From Herbinix sp. (lineage in GTDB: Bacteria; Bacillota; Clostridia; Lachnospirales; Lachnospiraceae), in contig JAQSYO010000010.1 in the NCBI GenBank assembly GCA_029256105.1, positions 1 to 64,000 on the forward strand: DNA of 64,000 nucleotides, given 5' to 3'. The notes beneath the pieces are model-generated. The model was not told the DNA's origin and did no database searches. It saw nothing but the letters and a program-made list of their open reading frames with translations. How positions within the stretch are numbered: position 1 is the first letter of the stretch; the number at the start of each line of letters is the position of its first letter. Positions 18,440 through 27,414 of the stretch are shown here, in pieces. The translations under genes were made by a program, and so were the position numbers.

Positions 18440-18469
18440 ATTATATCCACAAATTGGGTGTATTGTCAA
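18440..18469 (-). promoter_or_regulatory. Consensus sigma-A promoter for the ABC exporter operon
   Basis: On the minus strand a perfect TTGACA (18464-18469) and a perfect TATAAT (18440-18445) are separated by 18 nt. Transcription should start near 18433, giving a ~330-nt leader before the first ABC gene. Confidence 0.85.
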
Positions 18470-18649
18470 CATAATTTTGTAAATATTTAAAAATAATTAA
18501 ATAATGTAAAATAAATTAATTTTTAATTAAGATTTAAAAACTTCAAGAAATATTCATATTTCTATGTTATAATGATAACAATGAACAATTTATGAACAGG
18601 ATTCGTTCGCTTTTTAGACAGACTATACAAAGATAAAGGTTGTGATTTG

Positions 18650-19498
18650 ATGGATCTCCCCATGTTTTATGATGAGGCAGAGGAATGGAGTAATGCGCTT
18701 CTGTTATATGATGCCGCATTAAAAGAAGTAAATACGAAGCTCGAAATATTAAATAATGAATTTAAATTGGCGCATCAATATAACCCAATTGAACATATTA
18801 CTTCGAGAATGAAGACACCCCAAAGCATCGCAAAGAAGCTTCGGCATAATGAAAAAGAACTGACAGTGGAAAACATCGTTAAATATGTGAATGACGTGGC
18901 AGGAATTCGTATCATCTGTTCCTTTACGTCAGATATTTATCGTATCGCTGATTTGATTTCAAAGCAAAGCGACATTAAAGTACTGAAAGTTAAGGATTAC
19001 ATTATGTGCCCGAAAGGAAATGGCTATACCAGTTACCATATGATTATATCCATTCCAGTATTTCTTTCAGACCGAACCGTTGAAACAAAGGTGGAAATTC
19101 AAATAAGAACCATAGCTATGGATTTCTGGGCAAGTCTAGAACATAAGATTTATTATAAGTTTGAAGGAAATGCGCCGGAGCATATTTCAAAGGAATTAAA
19201 GGAATGCGCTGATATTGCAGCCTATTTAGATCAGAAGATGCTGACGCTGAATGAAGAAATTAAGAGCTTTAGTAAAGACCGAGTGGAAGGATATCATGAA
19301 GAGGTTACTAGTTCTTATCGTTCGGTTGTAGCAGAATCCTTTGGCGCGGTGATAGAGGAGGAAGAAGTAAAGACTTCCGTAGAGATTATTCAATCTACTG
19401 TGGAGGAAGAGCAGACTTCGGATGTTGAAGGCAGTTCAAAGAAAAAGGGATCCACGAAATCTGGGAAGAAGAGAATGCTGTTTGGATTAAGAGCATAA
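18650..19498 (+). CDS. Small alarmone synthetase (RelQ/YjbM-like GTP pyrophosphokinase)
   Basis: Makes (p)ppGpp-type alarmones from ATP and GDP/GTP. The synthetase domain covers about residues 25-210. Motifs: HITSRMKTPQSIAKKL, the Mg-binding VNDVAGIRIICSF, the substrate-binding PKGNGYTSYH, and VEIQIRTIAMDFWASLEHKIYYK. There is no HD hydrolase and no TGS/ACT region, so it is of the small type. At 282 aa it is about 70 residues longer than RelQ because of an acidic then lysine-rich tail ending KKRMLFGLRA. ATG 18650 has AAAGG eleven bases upstream; a TATAAT near 18566-18571 may belong to its promoter. An unknown tail-anchored gene follows after 17 nt. Confidence 0.9.
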   Translation: MDLPMFYDEAEEWSNALLLYDAALKEVNTKLEILNNEFKLAHQYNPIEHITSRMKTPQSIAKKLRHNEKELTVENIVKYVNDVAGIRIICSFTSDIYRIADLISKQSDIKVLKVKDYIMCPKGNGYTSYHMIISIPVFLSDRTVETKVEIQIRTIAMDFWASLEHKIYYKFEGNAPEHISKELKECADIAAYLDQKMLTLNEEIKSFSKDRVEGYHEEVTSSYRSVVAESFGAVIEEEEVKTSVEIIQSTVEEEQTSDVEGSSKKKGSTKSGKKRMLFGLRA

Positions 19499-19515
19499 AC
19501 AAAGGAGAGAAATGT

Positions 19516-20103
19516 ATGAATTTACCATTCGGATTACCTGCTGTAAAGGAGATCGGCTTAAAGAAAAGAGATGGATCAATAGAATCCGCTGCTTTATATG
19601 AGCGCAAACTTTTAGAGTATAGGGATACCTTAGAGAATTATAAAAAATGTATCTTGGAGTATTCAGGTAAGCTAGAGGGTTATGATAGAAGAACAGTGGA
19701 TAACCAGCTTTCTATCGTACAGACAGCCTTGGATTTGACCTATATTAAGGAACAGGGCGAAAGAACGGTAGATCTTTTGGAGGATTTAAAGGATGGACAT
19801 CTGACGAAGTCTTTAATTCAACTGGAAGGTTTAATTACAGCAATGGTTGACACAAATTATAAGCTAGAGGGCTTAGACAAGAACGTAGTTAACCGCCTTT
19901 CAGAGATGCTTTTGGAGTTGCAAAAACAAACAGTAGCCCAGAACAAACAGCTTCAATCTGAATTAATTACTGGAATTGAGAAACTTACAAAAACGGTGAA
20001 GAAGGGACATACACTTCTATGGTTTCTTATCATTTTTAATATTTTAGGATTGAGCGGATTGGCCTTCCTCGTTTTGTATATTATGGAGATTATACCATTT
20101 TAA
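19516..20103 (+). CDS. Unknown coiled-coil, C-terminally membrane-anchored protein
   Basis: I do not recognise the family. The 195-aa product is soluble and rich in charged helices for residues 1-165 (for example LLEYRDTLENYKKCILEY and MLLELQKQTVAQNKQLQSEL, with coiled-coil character). It ends in one strong TM helix (LLWFLIIFNILGLSGLAFLVLY) close to the C-terminus, a tail-anchor topology. It begins 17 nt after the small alarmone synthetase with its own AAAGGAGAG site, so the two are almost certainly co-transcribed. It may bring the synthetase to the membrane or act as its regulator; that is inference from position only. Confidence 0.7.
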   Translation: MNLPFGLPAVKEIGLKKRDGSIESAALYERKLLEYRDTLENYKKCILEYSGKLEGYDRRTVDNQLSIVQTALDLTYIKEQGERTVDLLEDLKDGHLTKSLIQLEGLITAMVDTNYKLEGLDKNVVNRLSEMLLELQKQTVAQNKQLQSELITGIEKLTKTVKKGHTLLWFLIIFNILGLSGLAFLVLYIMEIIPF

Positions 20104-20223
20104 GGAAAGATAAGATTTGTTACAATAGAAAAACGAAATATCTAACTAGTTTATCCAAGTGTGTTCAAATAACGGAATTATGATAGATAGATAATTTGAA
20201 TTTAAATAAATGATAATATATAG

Positions 20224-20278
20224 AATGGCTTTGGAGAATATCGTTAAAATCAACGATGACATCTTCAAAGCCATTTTC
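20224..20278 (+). terminator. Terminator-like hairpin after the alarmone operon
   Basis: AATGGCTTTG and CAAAGCCATT form the base and ATATCGTT/AACGATG continue the stem with small bulges; TTTT follows. It lies 120 nt after the tail-anchored gene. The rest of the gap to 20501 is AT-rich with no ORF; a loose AACAAGG...CCTTGTT pairing spans about 20367-20440. Confidence 0.6.
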
Positions 20279-20501
20279 ATGATTAAGTTCAATCAGGATA
20301 AATAATTTCAGCTTTTTCGTTATTTCAGGACTAATTCATAATTAGAAATCTCTAAGATAATAAGTAAACAAGGGATTGCTAATAATTGCAAATTGATCCG
20401 GTAATAACAAATACGACTAGATATCTTAATCCTTGTTAGTAAATGCAAGGTCATTAATAATATGAACTCAATAAAGTAATACATCTTGAAATTTCAAAGA
20501 A

Positions 20502-21521
20502 CTACAATTTAAAGTTCTTCAACAAAGCCGCTAGGCCAGTGGTAGCTTCTTCTCCGGTTGTATAGGTGGCAGGAGCGGTTTCAACGTCCTCGATTATGTC
20601 TTCCTTATCCTCGACCGCTTTCATACTAAGACTGATTTTGCCTTCTTTGATATCTAAAATCTTCACAGTAACCGTTTCGCCTTCTTTGATTACTTCACTC
20701 GGAGACTTAATTCTTCGATCACAAATCTGAGAAATATGGAGGAGACCGGACAGACCTTCACCGATATTAATAAAAGCACCATAAGGAGCTATCTTATCTA
20801 CGGTTCCAGTCGTTACGATTCCTACTTGTAGGCGAGATATTTTACTAGTCTTGTCCTTCTTCTCTCTATCACGTTCCACTTCTTTGCCGGACAGAACTAA
20901 TTTCATATCCTCTTGAGAGGCAGTAATAACGATAACATCGATTTCTTTGCCAACCCAAGCATCCAAATTATCAACATAGGTTAATGACAATTGGGAAGCC
21001 GGAATAAAGGCACGAACTCCATATAGATAAGTAACAACACCGGCATTCACTGCCTGAGCGATCTTTACACGAACAACTTTCTTGCTACTCATAGCTTCCT
21101 TTAGATGTTCCCAAGCGAGAATATCATCCGCACGTTTTCTGGATAATAGGATATGTCCTTGTCCATCATCTTCACGAAGGACGGTGGCTGATATCTCTTC
21201 TCCGAGTGTTACGTCCGCTTTAATCGAAAAGCTCGGATCATTACTTAATTCCTCTAGTTTAATAATGCCCTCAGTATAATAGCGTAGGTCAAGGATTACT
21301 TCGGCTTCAGAGATGCCGATAACCGTACCTGTTAAGATATCACCTTCCTTTATCTTTTTAAAGGAACGTGCGATTTCATCCTTAAAATCATCCATTGAAG
21401 GAACCACTTCAAGAGTAACCACTGGTTCGGCCTCGTTGGTTGTAATATTTATTTCATCTTCGTTTATTACTTGATTCTCATCACTCATGATCATTTTAGA
21501 TTGGAACAAGGAGCGAACCAA
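20502..21521 (-). CDS. S1 RNA-binding domain protein (ribosomal protein S1-like)
   Basis: A 339-aa protein with three S1 (OB-fold) repeats, near residues 60-130, 145-215 and 230-302. The last is the most canonical (GTVDKIAPYGAFINIGEGLSG and LLHISQI). It likely binds RNA and helps translation or mRNA handling, as in the short S1-like proteins of clostridia; it is shorter than the six-repeat E. coli S1. The start is a TTG at 21521, supported by a perfect AAGGAGG seven bases upstream. The in-frame ATGs at codons 10 and 12 have no ribosome site. Both ends are acidic and likely disordered. Confidence 0.85.
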   Translation of the reverse strand: MVRSLFQSKMIMSDENQVINEDEINITTNEAEPVVTLEVVPSMDDFKDEIARSFKKIKEGDILTGTVIGISEAEVILDLRYYTEGIIKLEELSNDPSFSIKADVTLGEEISATVLREDDGQGHILLSRKRADDILAWEHLKEAMSSKKVVRVKIAQAVNAGVVTYLYGVRAFIPASQLSLTYVDNLDAWVGKEIDVIVITASQEDMKLVLSGKEVERDREKKDKTSKISRLQVGIVTTGTVDKIAPYGAFINIGEGLSGLLHISQICDRRIKSPSEVIKEGETVTVKILDIKEGKISLSMKAVEDKEDIIEDVETAPATYTTGEEATTGLAALLKNFKL

Positions 21522-21731
21522 TCCGTAACCTCCTTTTTTGTTATGTAACTAAATTTATAATAATTATAGTATACCACAGGTTTTGATAAAAATTAACATT
21601 TTGTATTCAAGAAAAGATAAAAATCAAAATTATGGGACGTACCATTATATTTACTATATGCTTTACTTTTTGCCATCAGCTAATATAGCATTTTATCTTA
21701 TCGACTTCTTCATCACCAGTTATTAAATTGA

Positions 21732-22484
21732 TTAATCTTTGCCTACATTATTTTGGCGTGTATATAGATACAAATTTCCCTTCTTACCTACGCGATCCAC
21801 AGCACCAACAAAATGAAGCACATTCAAGGCTGTCTGTGCGATATGCAGAGGAAGCCCGGAAGCTTTCTTATAATCCTTAGAGGTAAACTCACTCCCAAGA
21901 AGCTCGGGAATTAGAAGTTGGTAATCGTTGACACTTGAGATTATAATCTCCTCTACTAGTTCAGTGGGGATTCGATCACAACGAGTGGATCCTTTCTTCT
22001 TATCCTGACTCCAGCCGTCCAAAAGTTTATATTCCTCTAAATTTATTAGTATAATTCTCAAATTCAAATTCGGATTAATTAGATACTCCTTAATTTTATA
22101 TAATTCAGGAAATATAATGTAAGGTGTCCCCTTCTTTGGTGACTTACGCGGTGGACTAATCTCACCGGTTTGTGGATTAACCCAGCGAATCCACTTGGTC
22201 CTGGGGATAGGATATACGATTGTCACCGGACCAAAGGCTAGGAAGGCTTGTAGTTTCCGACGAAGCTTATCAAAATTACGGGTCTGTATTTCTATAATTT
22301 CATTACCGGTACAGATATCTGCTACAAAACTGCCAACTTTAATCTCATGGTTGATATTATCCGGAGAATAATAACTTTTTAATACCGAATGAACCGTTTT
22401 TTCCCCTAAGGTACCAATCCCATTCAAGCCTTGTCTTTGGCCAATCACCTCGTCACATACCTGTTGAAATAATTGCTTATTCAT
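21732..22484 (-). CDS. Hypothetical protein with PD-(D/E)XK nuclease-like motif
   Basis: I do not recognise a named family. Residues about 25-75 contain GEKTVHSVLKSYY, then HEIKVGSFVADI and EIIEIQTRNF. This E...D...ExQ order resembles the PD-(D/E)XK core with Gln in place of the Lys. The rest includes a WIRWVNPQTGEI segment, a KSPKKG loop and a C-terminal region that looks like a small winged helix (FTSKDYKKASGLPLHIAQTA). 250 aa. No modification or methyltransferase gene is next to it, so it is not an evident restriction system. The ribosome site is weak, so the start is somewhat uncertain. Confidence 0.6.
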   Translation of the reverse strand: MNKQLFQQVCDEVIGQRQGLNGIGTLGEKTVHSVLKSYYSPDNINHEIKVGSFVADICTGNEIIEIQTRNFDKLRRKLQAFLAFGPVTIVYPIPRTKWIRWVNPQTGEISPPRKSPKKGTPYIIFPELYKIKEYLINPNLNLRIILINLEEYKLLDGWSQDKKKGSTRCDRIPTELVEEIIISSVNDYQLLIPELLGSEFTSKDYKKASGLPLHIAQTALNVLHFVGAVDRVGKKGNLYLYTRQNNVGKD

Positions 22485-22565
22485 GGTTTATCATCACTCT
22501 TCCTGTTAACTTGGTTTTCCTACTAGTAAGAATAAATGATTTATCTGCTTTTCGCAAGAGTTGAA

Positions 22566-22624
22566 TAAAGAAAAAGCCCTTTCGAAGGTTCACTACATTT
22601 GTAGGAAGCCCTTTCGAAAGGGTT
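22566..22624 (-). terminator. Terminator of the CAP-domain gene
   Basis: On the minus strand CCCTTTCGAAAGGG, GGCTTCC and CTAC form the left arm, with GTAG, GAACC and TTCGAAAGGG on the right, followed by CTTTTTCTTT. The element contains AGCCCTTTCGAA twice. It begins only four bases after the CAP gene stop codon. Confidence 0.7.
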
Positions 22625-22627
22625 ACT

Positions 22628-23608
22628 TTATCGATAAAAATTCTGTGTGATATAGGTTTTATATTTACTTTTAGAATTATAATGGAAGCCGACACCCAAA
22701 TATCTAAAATCAGAGTTAAGAATATATTGTCTTTGATCAGCGGAGTTAAACCAGCCATGGTGAGACAGAAGAGCATTGTCATAACCTGCTATAATATTTT
22801 CACCAAAGTTTAGATAGTAAATTCCTTCGGCAATTATACGTTCTTCCGGCGTCCAACCGGCCGGGTTAATATGGCTAAAGAAGTTATTCTCGGACATATT
22901 AATACTATGTTTTCTTGCCGAAAGGGCTGCCGAGGAGGACCAAGATAATACAGCCTCATTATTTCGTGCTCGTGCTGAGTTGGTAAGGTCAAAGACTATC
23001 AGCTCAATATTTCTCATTACAGTTTCCGTGTATTCCTCCATAGTTACGGTGTTCAGGAAAACATAAATACCGGTTACCTTTTGCGTATCAAGCTTATCCA
23101 TCAATACGTTAACCGTATAATTATTAGTTGTATGAGTTAGTACCTCGGACATGGAAAAGGAATTACCAAAGGCGCTATTAACCACATCAATCGTGTCACC
23201 AGAGTGGATGCCATAAAAACTAAAATCCAGGGAATCGGAGTAGAACCCAACAACACTACTATCTTTTATTGCAATAAAAGCAAGCCTTTTATAGTCGTTA
23301 TTATAGATATAATAATCGAAATCATATTCCGTATCATCGATGCGGCCAGGGGCACCTAATTTACGAACTACACTCTCTTCACTTTCCCCAAGTTGAAGGG
23401 AAGTACCACGGATATAAAAAGTTTCATTTGCCTCGGTGGGAGTTTGTGTTGGAGCTAAGGTGCTAACGGGTATTTCTGTTACAAGTGGGGAGTACGCCAT
23501 CCCGCTATCCTCTTGGCGATGCAGCTTTGTACTGAGCGTATATATAATGCCAGACAAAAGGAGTACACCTATAAGTAAGGGGTATTTATATGTATTGTGC
23601 CGTCTCAT
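22628..23608 (-). CDS. Membrane-anchored or secreted CAP-domain (SCP/PR1-like) protein
   Basis: An N-terminal hydrophobic segment (YPLLIGVLLLSGIIYTL, about residues 9-25) acts as signal or anchor. A CAP-associated N-terminal domain follows at ~65-185 (LQLGESEESVVRKLGAP, then FYGIHSGDTIDVVNSAFG). The C-terminal CAP domain (about 205-325) shows LTNSARARN, HSINMSENNFFSH and GENI, resembling YkwD-type proteins. The function of bacterial CAP proteins is poorly known. I prefer ATG 23608 because AAAGG lies six bases before it, while the ATG at 23614 directly abuts that site. About 326 aa. Confidence 0.85.
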   Translation of the reverse strand: MRRHNTYKYPLLIGVLLLSGIIYTLSTKLHRQEDSGMAYSPLVTEIPVSTLAPTQTPTEANETFYIRGTSLQLGESEESVVRKLGAPGRIDDTEYDFDYYIYNNDYKRLAFIAIKDSSVVGFYSDSLDFSFYGIHSGDTIDVVNSAFGNSFSMSEVLTHTTNNYTVNVLMDKLDTQKVTGIYVFLNTVTMEEYTETVMRNIELIVFDLTNSARARNNEAVLSWSSSAALSARKHSINMSENNFFSHINPAGWTPEERIIAEGIYYLNFGENIIAGYDNALLSHHGWFNSADQRQYILNSDFRYLGVGFHYNSKSKYKTYITQNFYR

Positions 23609-23832
23609 GGTCATCCTTTCTGTGCCTGGGTGTAATGATATTATCTAGAGAGGTTTGAAATATGATCTTAACTAAAATGATTCTATCACATTAAAATATA
23701 AGGTACATGTCTGTATTTATGGAAGATTTCCCATAATTTACAAAAAATATTTTTTAACTATTTTCAAATATATGTTTTTGGGATAAAATAGTAACAGAGT
23801 GAAAATATAGGAAGATGAAGGAGAGCAAAAGT

Positions 23833-24849
23833 ATGAAGATTTTAGTAACGGGTGGAGCAGGATATATTGCCAGCCATACAAATCTGGAGCTTCTGAATGC
23901 AGGGTATGAGGTAGTAGCGATTGACAATTTGAGTAATTCCTGCATGGAATCCGTGCAAAGAGTTGAAAAGCTGACCGGAAAGAAGATTCAGTTTTATGAG
24001 GGTGACATTCTTGATAAAGAATATTTACTTCGTATCTTCGCGATTGAGAAAATAGATGCAGTCATCCATTTTGCAGGATTAAAGGCAGTAGGAGAATCCT
24101 GTGCAATTCCATTAAAATATTTCAATAATAATGTGTCTGGAACGATTACGCTGCTAGAAGCAATGAAAGAAAGTAATGTGCAAAATCTTGTATTTTCCTC
24201 CTCTGCAACCGTATACGGAGATCCAGTGAGTGTGCCAGTAACGGAAGATTTTCCGCTATCGGTGGCTAATCCATATGGTCGCACAAAGCTCATGATTGAA
24301 GAGATGTTGAATGATTTGTATCAATCCGATTCCACCTGGAACATAGCAGTCTTAAGATATTTCAATCCGATCGGAGCCCATGAGAGTGGCGAAATTGGGG
24401 AAGATCCGAATGGAATACCAAATAATTTAGTGCCCTTTGTAGCAAAGGTGGCAGCAGGGGTATTGGATACGATCAACGTATTTGGAGATGATTATGATAC
24501 ACCGGATGGTACTGGAATTAGAGATTATATCCACGTAGTAGATCTCGCACTTGGTCATATCAAGGCGATAGAGAAGCTAGTTACAAATCCTGGATTGGTT
24601 ACCTATAACTTAGGTACAGGAGTTGGCTATAGTGTATTGGATATTATCCATAATTATGAGAAGGCTTGCAATAAAAAGCTTCCGTATAAAGTAACAGCAA
24701 GAAGACCCGGAGATATTGCGACTTCATATGCAGATTCATCAAAGGCATTGCGTGAGTTAGGTTGGAGAGCGGAACGAAGCATCGATAAAATGTGTGAGGA
24801 CTCTTATCGTTGGCAAAGCAGAAATCCAAACGGCTATTTATGTAAATAA
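23833..24849 (+). CDS. galE: UDP-glucose 4-epimerase
   Basis: Interconverts UDP-glucose and UDP-galactose (Leloir pathway; sugar donors for the envelope). Rossmann motif VTGGAGYIASHT near residues 6-17, the Ser in SSSATVYG, the catalytic YGRTK, and RYFNPIGAHESG typical of GalE. From ATG 23833 it is 338 aa, the exact usual length, and GGAGAG lies eight bases upstream; the in-frame upstream ATG at 23815 precedes that site and is rejected. It is monocistronic and divergent from the CAP gene, with a terminator hairpin behind it. Confidence 0.96.
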   Translation: MKILVTGGAGYIASHTNLELLNAGYEVVAIDNLSNSCMESVQRVEKLTGKKIQFYEGDILDKEYLLRIFAIEKIDAVIHFAGLKAVGESCAIPLKYFNNNVSGTITLLEAMKESNVQNLVFSSSATVYGDPVSVPVTEDFPLSVANPYGRTKLMIEEMLNDLYQSDSTWNIAVLRYFNPIGAHESGEIGEDPNGIPNNLVPFVAKVAAGVLDTINVFGDDYDTPDGTGIRDYIHVVDLALGHIKAIEKLVTNPGLVTYNLGTGVGYSVLDIIHNYEKACNKKLPYKVTARRPGDIATSYADSSKALRELGWRAERSIDKMCEDSYRWQSRNPNGYLCK

Positions 24850-25016
24850 GTGAAATTGATGCCTGTCTTTATGCATTATGACAGAAAGTTTACGAAAAAC
24901 ATCAAAAACTATTGACATTATCACTAAAATTTGCTAATCTTGAAAAGGTTAGTACTTGGAGAAGGTATTACCCAGAGGATTGAAGTTGGGGAAGCGAGAG
25001 GGTAGAAGATTTTAAA

Positions 25017-25072
25017 ATAAGGTTGACTAAAACGTATATCCATGGGGATGTACCTTTTTGGTCAACCTTATT
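25017..25072. terminator. Hairpin between convergent galE and CapA-like genes
   Basis: AATAAGGTTGAC pairs with GTCAACCTTATT; an inner GTATATCC pairs with GGATGTAC around ATGG. The arms carry A and T runs in the internal loop. It probably ends transcripts from both sides. No other feature is visible between 24850 and 25129. Confidence 0.65.
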
Positions 25073-25129
25073 GAATCTCTACTTTTTTATTTACGACAAG
25101 AGAAAGTTGAAAAACGTGCTTTCTATTGT

Positions 25130-27253
25130 TTACTGAAACCAGGAACCAAGTATCTGTTTTGCCAAATCAAGAATAGTTTGATAAGTTAGAGGACCTTGTA
25201 CCGCGATATCAGAGACACCATGAATTTGTGCAAGAGCATCGGTATAATTGCAAAGCTTGTATTGTGTAAAATCGGTGGGACCATGATCATAATGAGTTAT
25301 AATCGGAGTAATGCCGGCATCGCTGATATAAGTACCACTTTCATCCTTTGTGATTGTAATATTTGCCATTCCACCAAGCATACGAGGAGCCTCTTTCTGA
25401 TAAGACATAAAATTGCCCAAAGAATAATATACCAACATGCGATGGTCTTCCTTCGTTTCAATCCATTCAACCGGTTCCAATACATGGGGGTGTGTACCGA
25501 TTACCAGGTCAACACCCTGTTCATAATAAAACTTTGTTAAGTCTTTTTGAGCAGAGGTAGGTTCATAGACATATTCCGTACCCCAATGGGGAAATACAAT
25601 TGTAAAATCTGCTAAGGATTCTGCTTCTTTTATATCCTTAGCCATTTCTTTTTTATCCAGTAGATTTACCAAATAAGGCATACCCTTCGGCAGGTAATAC
25701 CCATTTAAACTAAAGGTGTAATTTAGAAGAGCAAGTTTAATGCCATTTTTCTCTACAACCGTAATCTGCTTACTTTTCTCGAGGGACTCATTTATACCTA
25801 AAACAGTCACTTCGGGATACTGGTTCCAATAAGCTATCGTATTTTCAATACCTTTAAGACCCATATCCATGGTATGGTTCGTGGCATGTAGTACCACATC
25901 GAAGCCAGCTTTTCGAACAGCATCACCAATTTCAGTAGGTGAGTTAAAGTTTGGATAACCGGAATAAGCGAAGTCCGCTCCTCCAAGAATAGTTTCCTGA
26001 TTGATTACTGCAATATCTGCGGAAGCAATCTCGTCTGTCAAATTCGAATACAAAGAGTCAAAGTTATAAGTTCCATCCTCCTGCTTTCCATCTTGTACCA
26101 CTTCAATATGAATAAGATTATCTCCAACCGCCACTAGAGTTAACTGAGCAGCGTTTATTGTATTTGTTAGTTCTTGCTCTGACATTGCTGAGACAACTTC
26201 TGAAGATGCGGTGGAAATGTCTTGGGGGTCGAATTCTGAGTAAATTAGTGGAGTGTCAGCTTCATTAAGAGGAAAATCGCCCCACCTAACAAGCGATCCT
26301 TCCTCGAACTGCCAGGAAGGAGTCTCCAAGGGAAAAGTGATCTCCGAGGAATAATACCAAGGGTCTTCCGGATGGAGCGGATTTTTCAGTACATGAAAAT
26401 CCTGTGCCGGCATATAGCCCTGCGCTAACAAAAAGCATCGGTTACCATTAGCATCCTGAGCTATATCTACGATAAGGACACAATGGCCAGGACTGCCGCC
26501 TTGTAAAAACATATCCCCAGGACATGCTTCTTCTAAAGAAATTGATTTACTTTCTTCTGATAAGGAGAGTGTTCCTGCATAGGCAAAGACCATCGTAAGA
26601 TAACGGCGGAACTCTTCATAGGAATCATTGTAAGATTTAGTTTTACTCCAGTGCACATCATTTCCATCAACGACAAGGCGATTACCTTCTCTCCATTTGG
26701 TATATTCCATCAAAAACCCATTCGTGAGATGAAAAGCAATCTTATCATAGGCTTCAATTGACCAATAAAATTCTGCATAGACACGAATGAGTGAATCTGC
26801 ACATTGTTGCAGATCTTGATCATCAAGATCTAGATCAAACACAGCAACATGTCCTTCTTGGTTGCTCTTTGGTAGGCCATCATATAATAGCACGTCACTT
26901 CCGGCATCTTTTAAGGTGATATCCCTGATAAAACCGGTGAACTCCTTTGAGATGGAGGGTATACGAGAATATCCCATAGGTGCATGAATTCGTTTATTCA
27001 AGGTCGACCCGTTTTCATCAATTAAAGAATATACATCAGTGGCAATTACATCAGCTTCGTTCGTATCTGGAAAAGGTGTAGCATTGTTAGAGCTATCTGA
27101 TAAATTTGGTGTATTCTTTGTCTCGTTAACAACGAGAGGCTGGTTTTTTTGTGAATAGTTGCATCCAGTCATATACATAATAATTATAAGGATAAATAAA
27201 ATACTATATAGATGAGATTTTTCAAGGTATAATATTTTATGTAATTTTTTCAT
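25130..27253 (-). CDS. Lipoprotein fusion: DUF4846-like domain plus CapA (PGA_cap) metallophosphatase-like domain
   Basis: A 707-aa predicted lipoprotein (signal peptide with lipobox-like MYMTGC near residues 26-31). Residues ~75-335 resemble DUF4846 (GYSRIP, HLTNGFLMEYTKWREG, PGDMFLQGGSPGHCVLIVD, FLLAQGYMPAQDFHVLKN). Residues ~370-620 form a CapA/PGA_cap domain (LVAVGDNLIHIEV, INQETILGG, ATNHTMDMG, FPHWGTEY and VIGTHPHVLEPVE), a calcineurin-like fold linked to poly-gamma-glutamate capsule or cell-wall functions. No capB/capC genes are nearby, so capsule synthesis is not implied. The start follows TAGGAG by six bases. It is monocistronic. Confidence 0.8.
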   Translation of the reverse strand: MKKLHKILYLEKSHLYSILFILIIIMYMTGCNYSQKNQPLVVNETKNTPNLSDSSNNATPFPDTNEADVIATDVYSLIDENGSTLNKRIHAPMGYSRIPSISKEFTGFIRDITLKDAGSDVLLYDGLPKSNQEGHVAVFDLDLDDQDLQQCADSLIRVYAEFYWSIEAYDKIAFHLTNGFLMEYTKWREGNRLVVDGNDVHWSKTKSYNDSYEEFRRYLTMVFAYAGTLSLSEESKSISLEEACPGDMFLQGGSPGHCVLIVDIAQDANGNRCFLLAQGYMPAQDFHVLKNPLHPEDPWYYSSEITFPLETPSWQFEEGSLVRWGDFPLNEADTPLIYSEFDPQDISTASSEVVSAMSEQELTNTINAAQLTLVAVGDNLIHIEVVQDGKQEDGTYNFDSLYSNLTDEIASADIAVINQETILGGADFAYSGYPNFNSPTEIGDAVRKAGFDVVLHATNHTMDMGLKGIENTIAYWNQYPEVTVLGINESLEKSKQITVVEKNGIKLALLNYTFSLNGYYLPKGMPYLVNLLDKKEMAKDIKEAESLADFTIVFPHWGTEYVYEPTSAQKDLTKFYYEQGVDLVIGTHPHVLEPVEWIETKEDHRMLVYYSLGNFMSYQKEAPRMLGGMANITITKDESGTYISDAGITPIITHYDHGPTDFTQYKLCNYTDALAQIHGVSDIAVQGPLTYQTILDLAKQILGSWFQ

Positions 27254-27414
27254 GAGATCTCCTAGTTGGGTGCGTCAAATTAATATTTGCGGTAGCATTG
27301 CTTAAGAAGGTTATAGCATAGTTTTCCAATAACTTCTGATATTATAACATGAAGAGTGATTTTTTTCTATTATAAAAGGAATACTAGTTATGATAGTAAT
27401 AGGAGGGTGAGCAG

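Noticed and set aside
20365..20445. A structured RNA between the alarmone operon and the S1 gene
   Set aside because: Only one short complementary pair (AACAAGG/CCTTGTT) closes a long unstructured loop; not enough to support a call.
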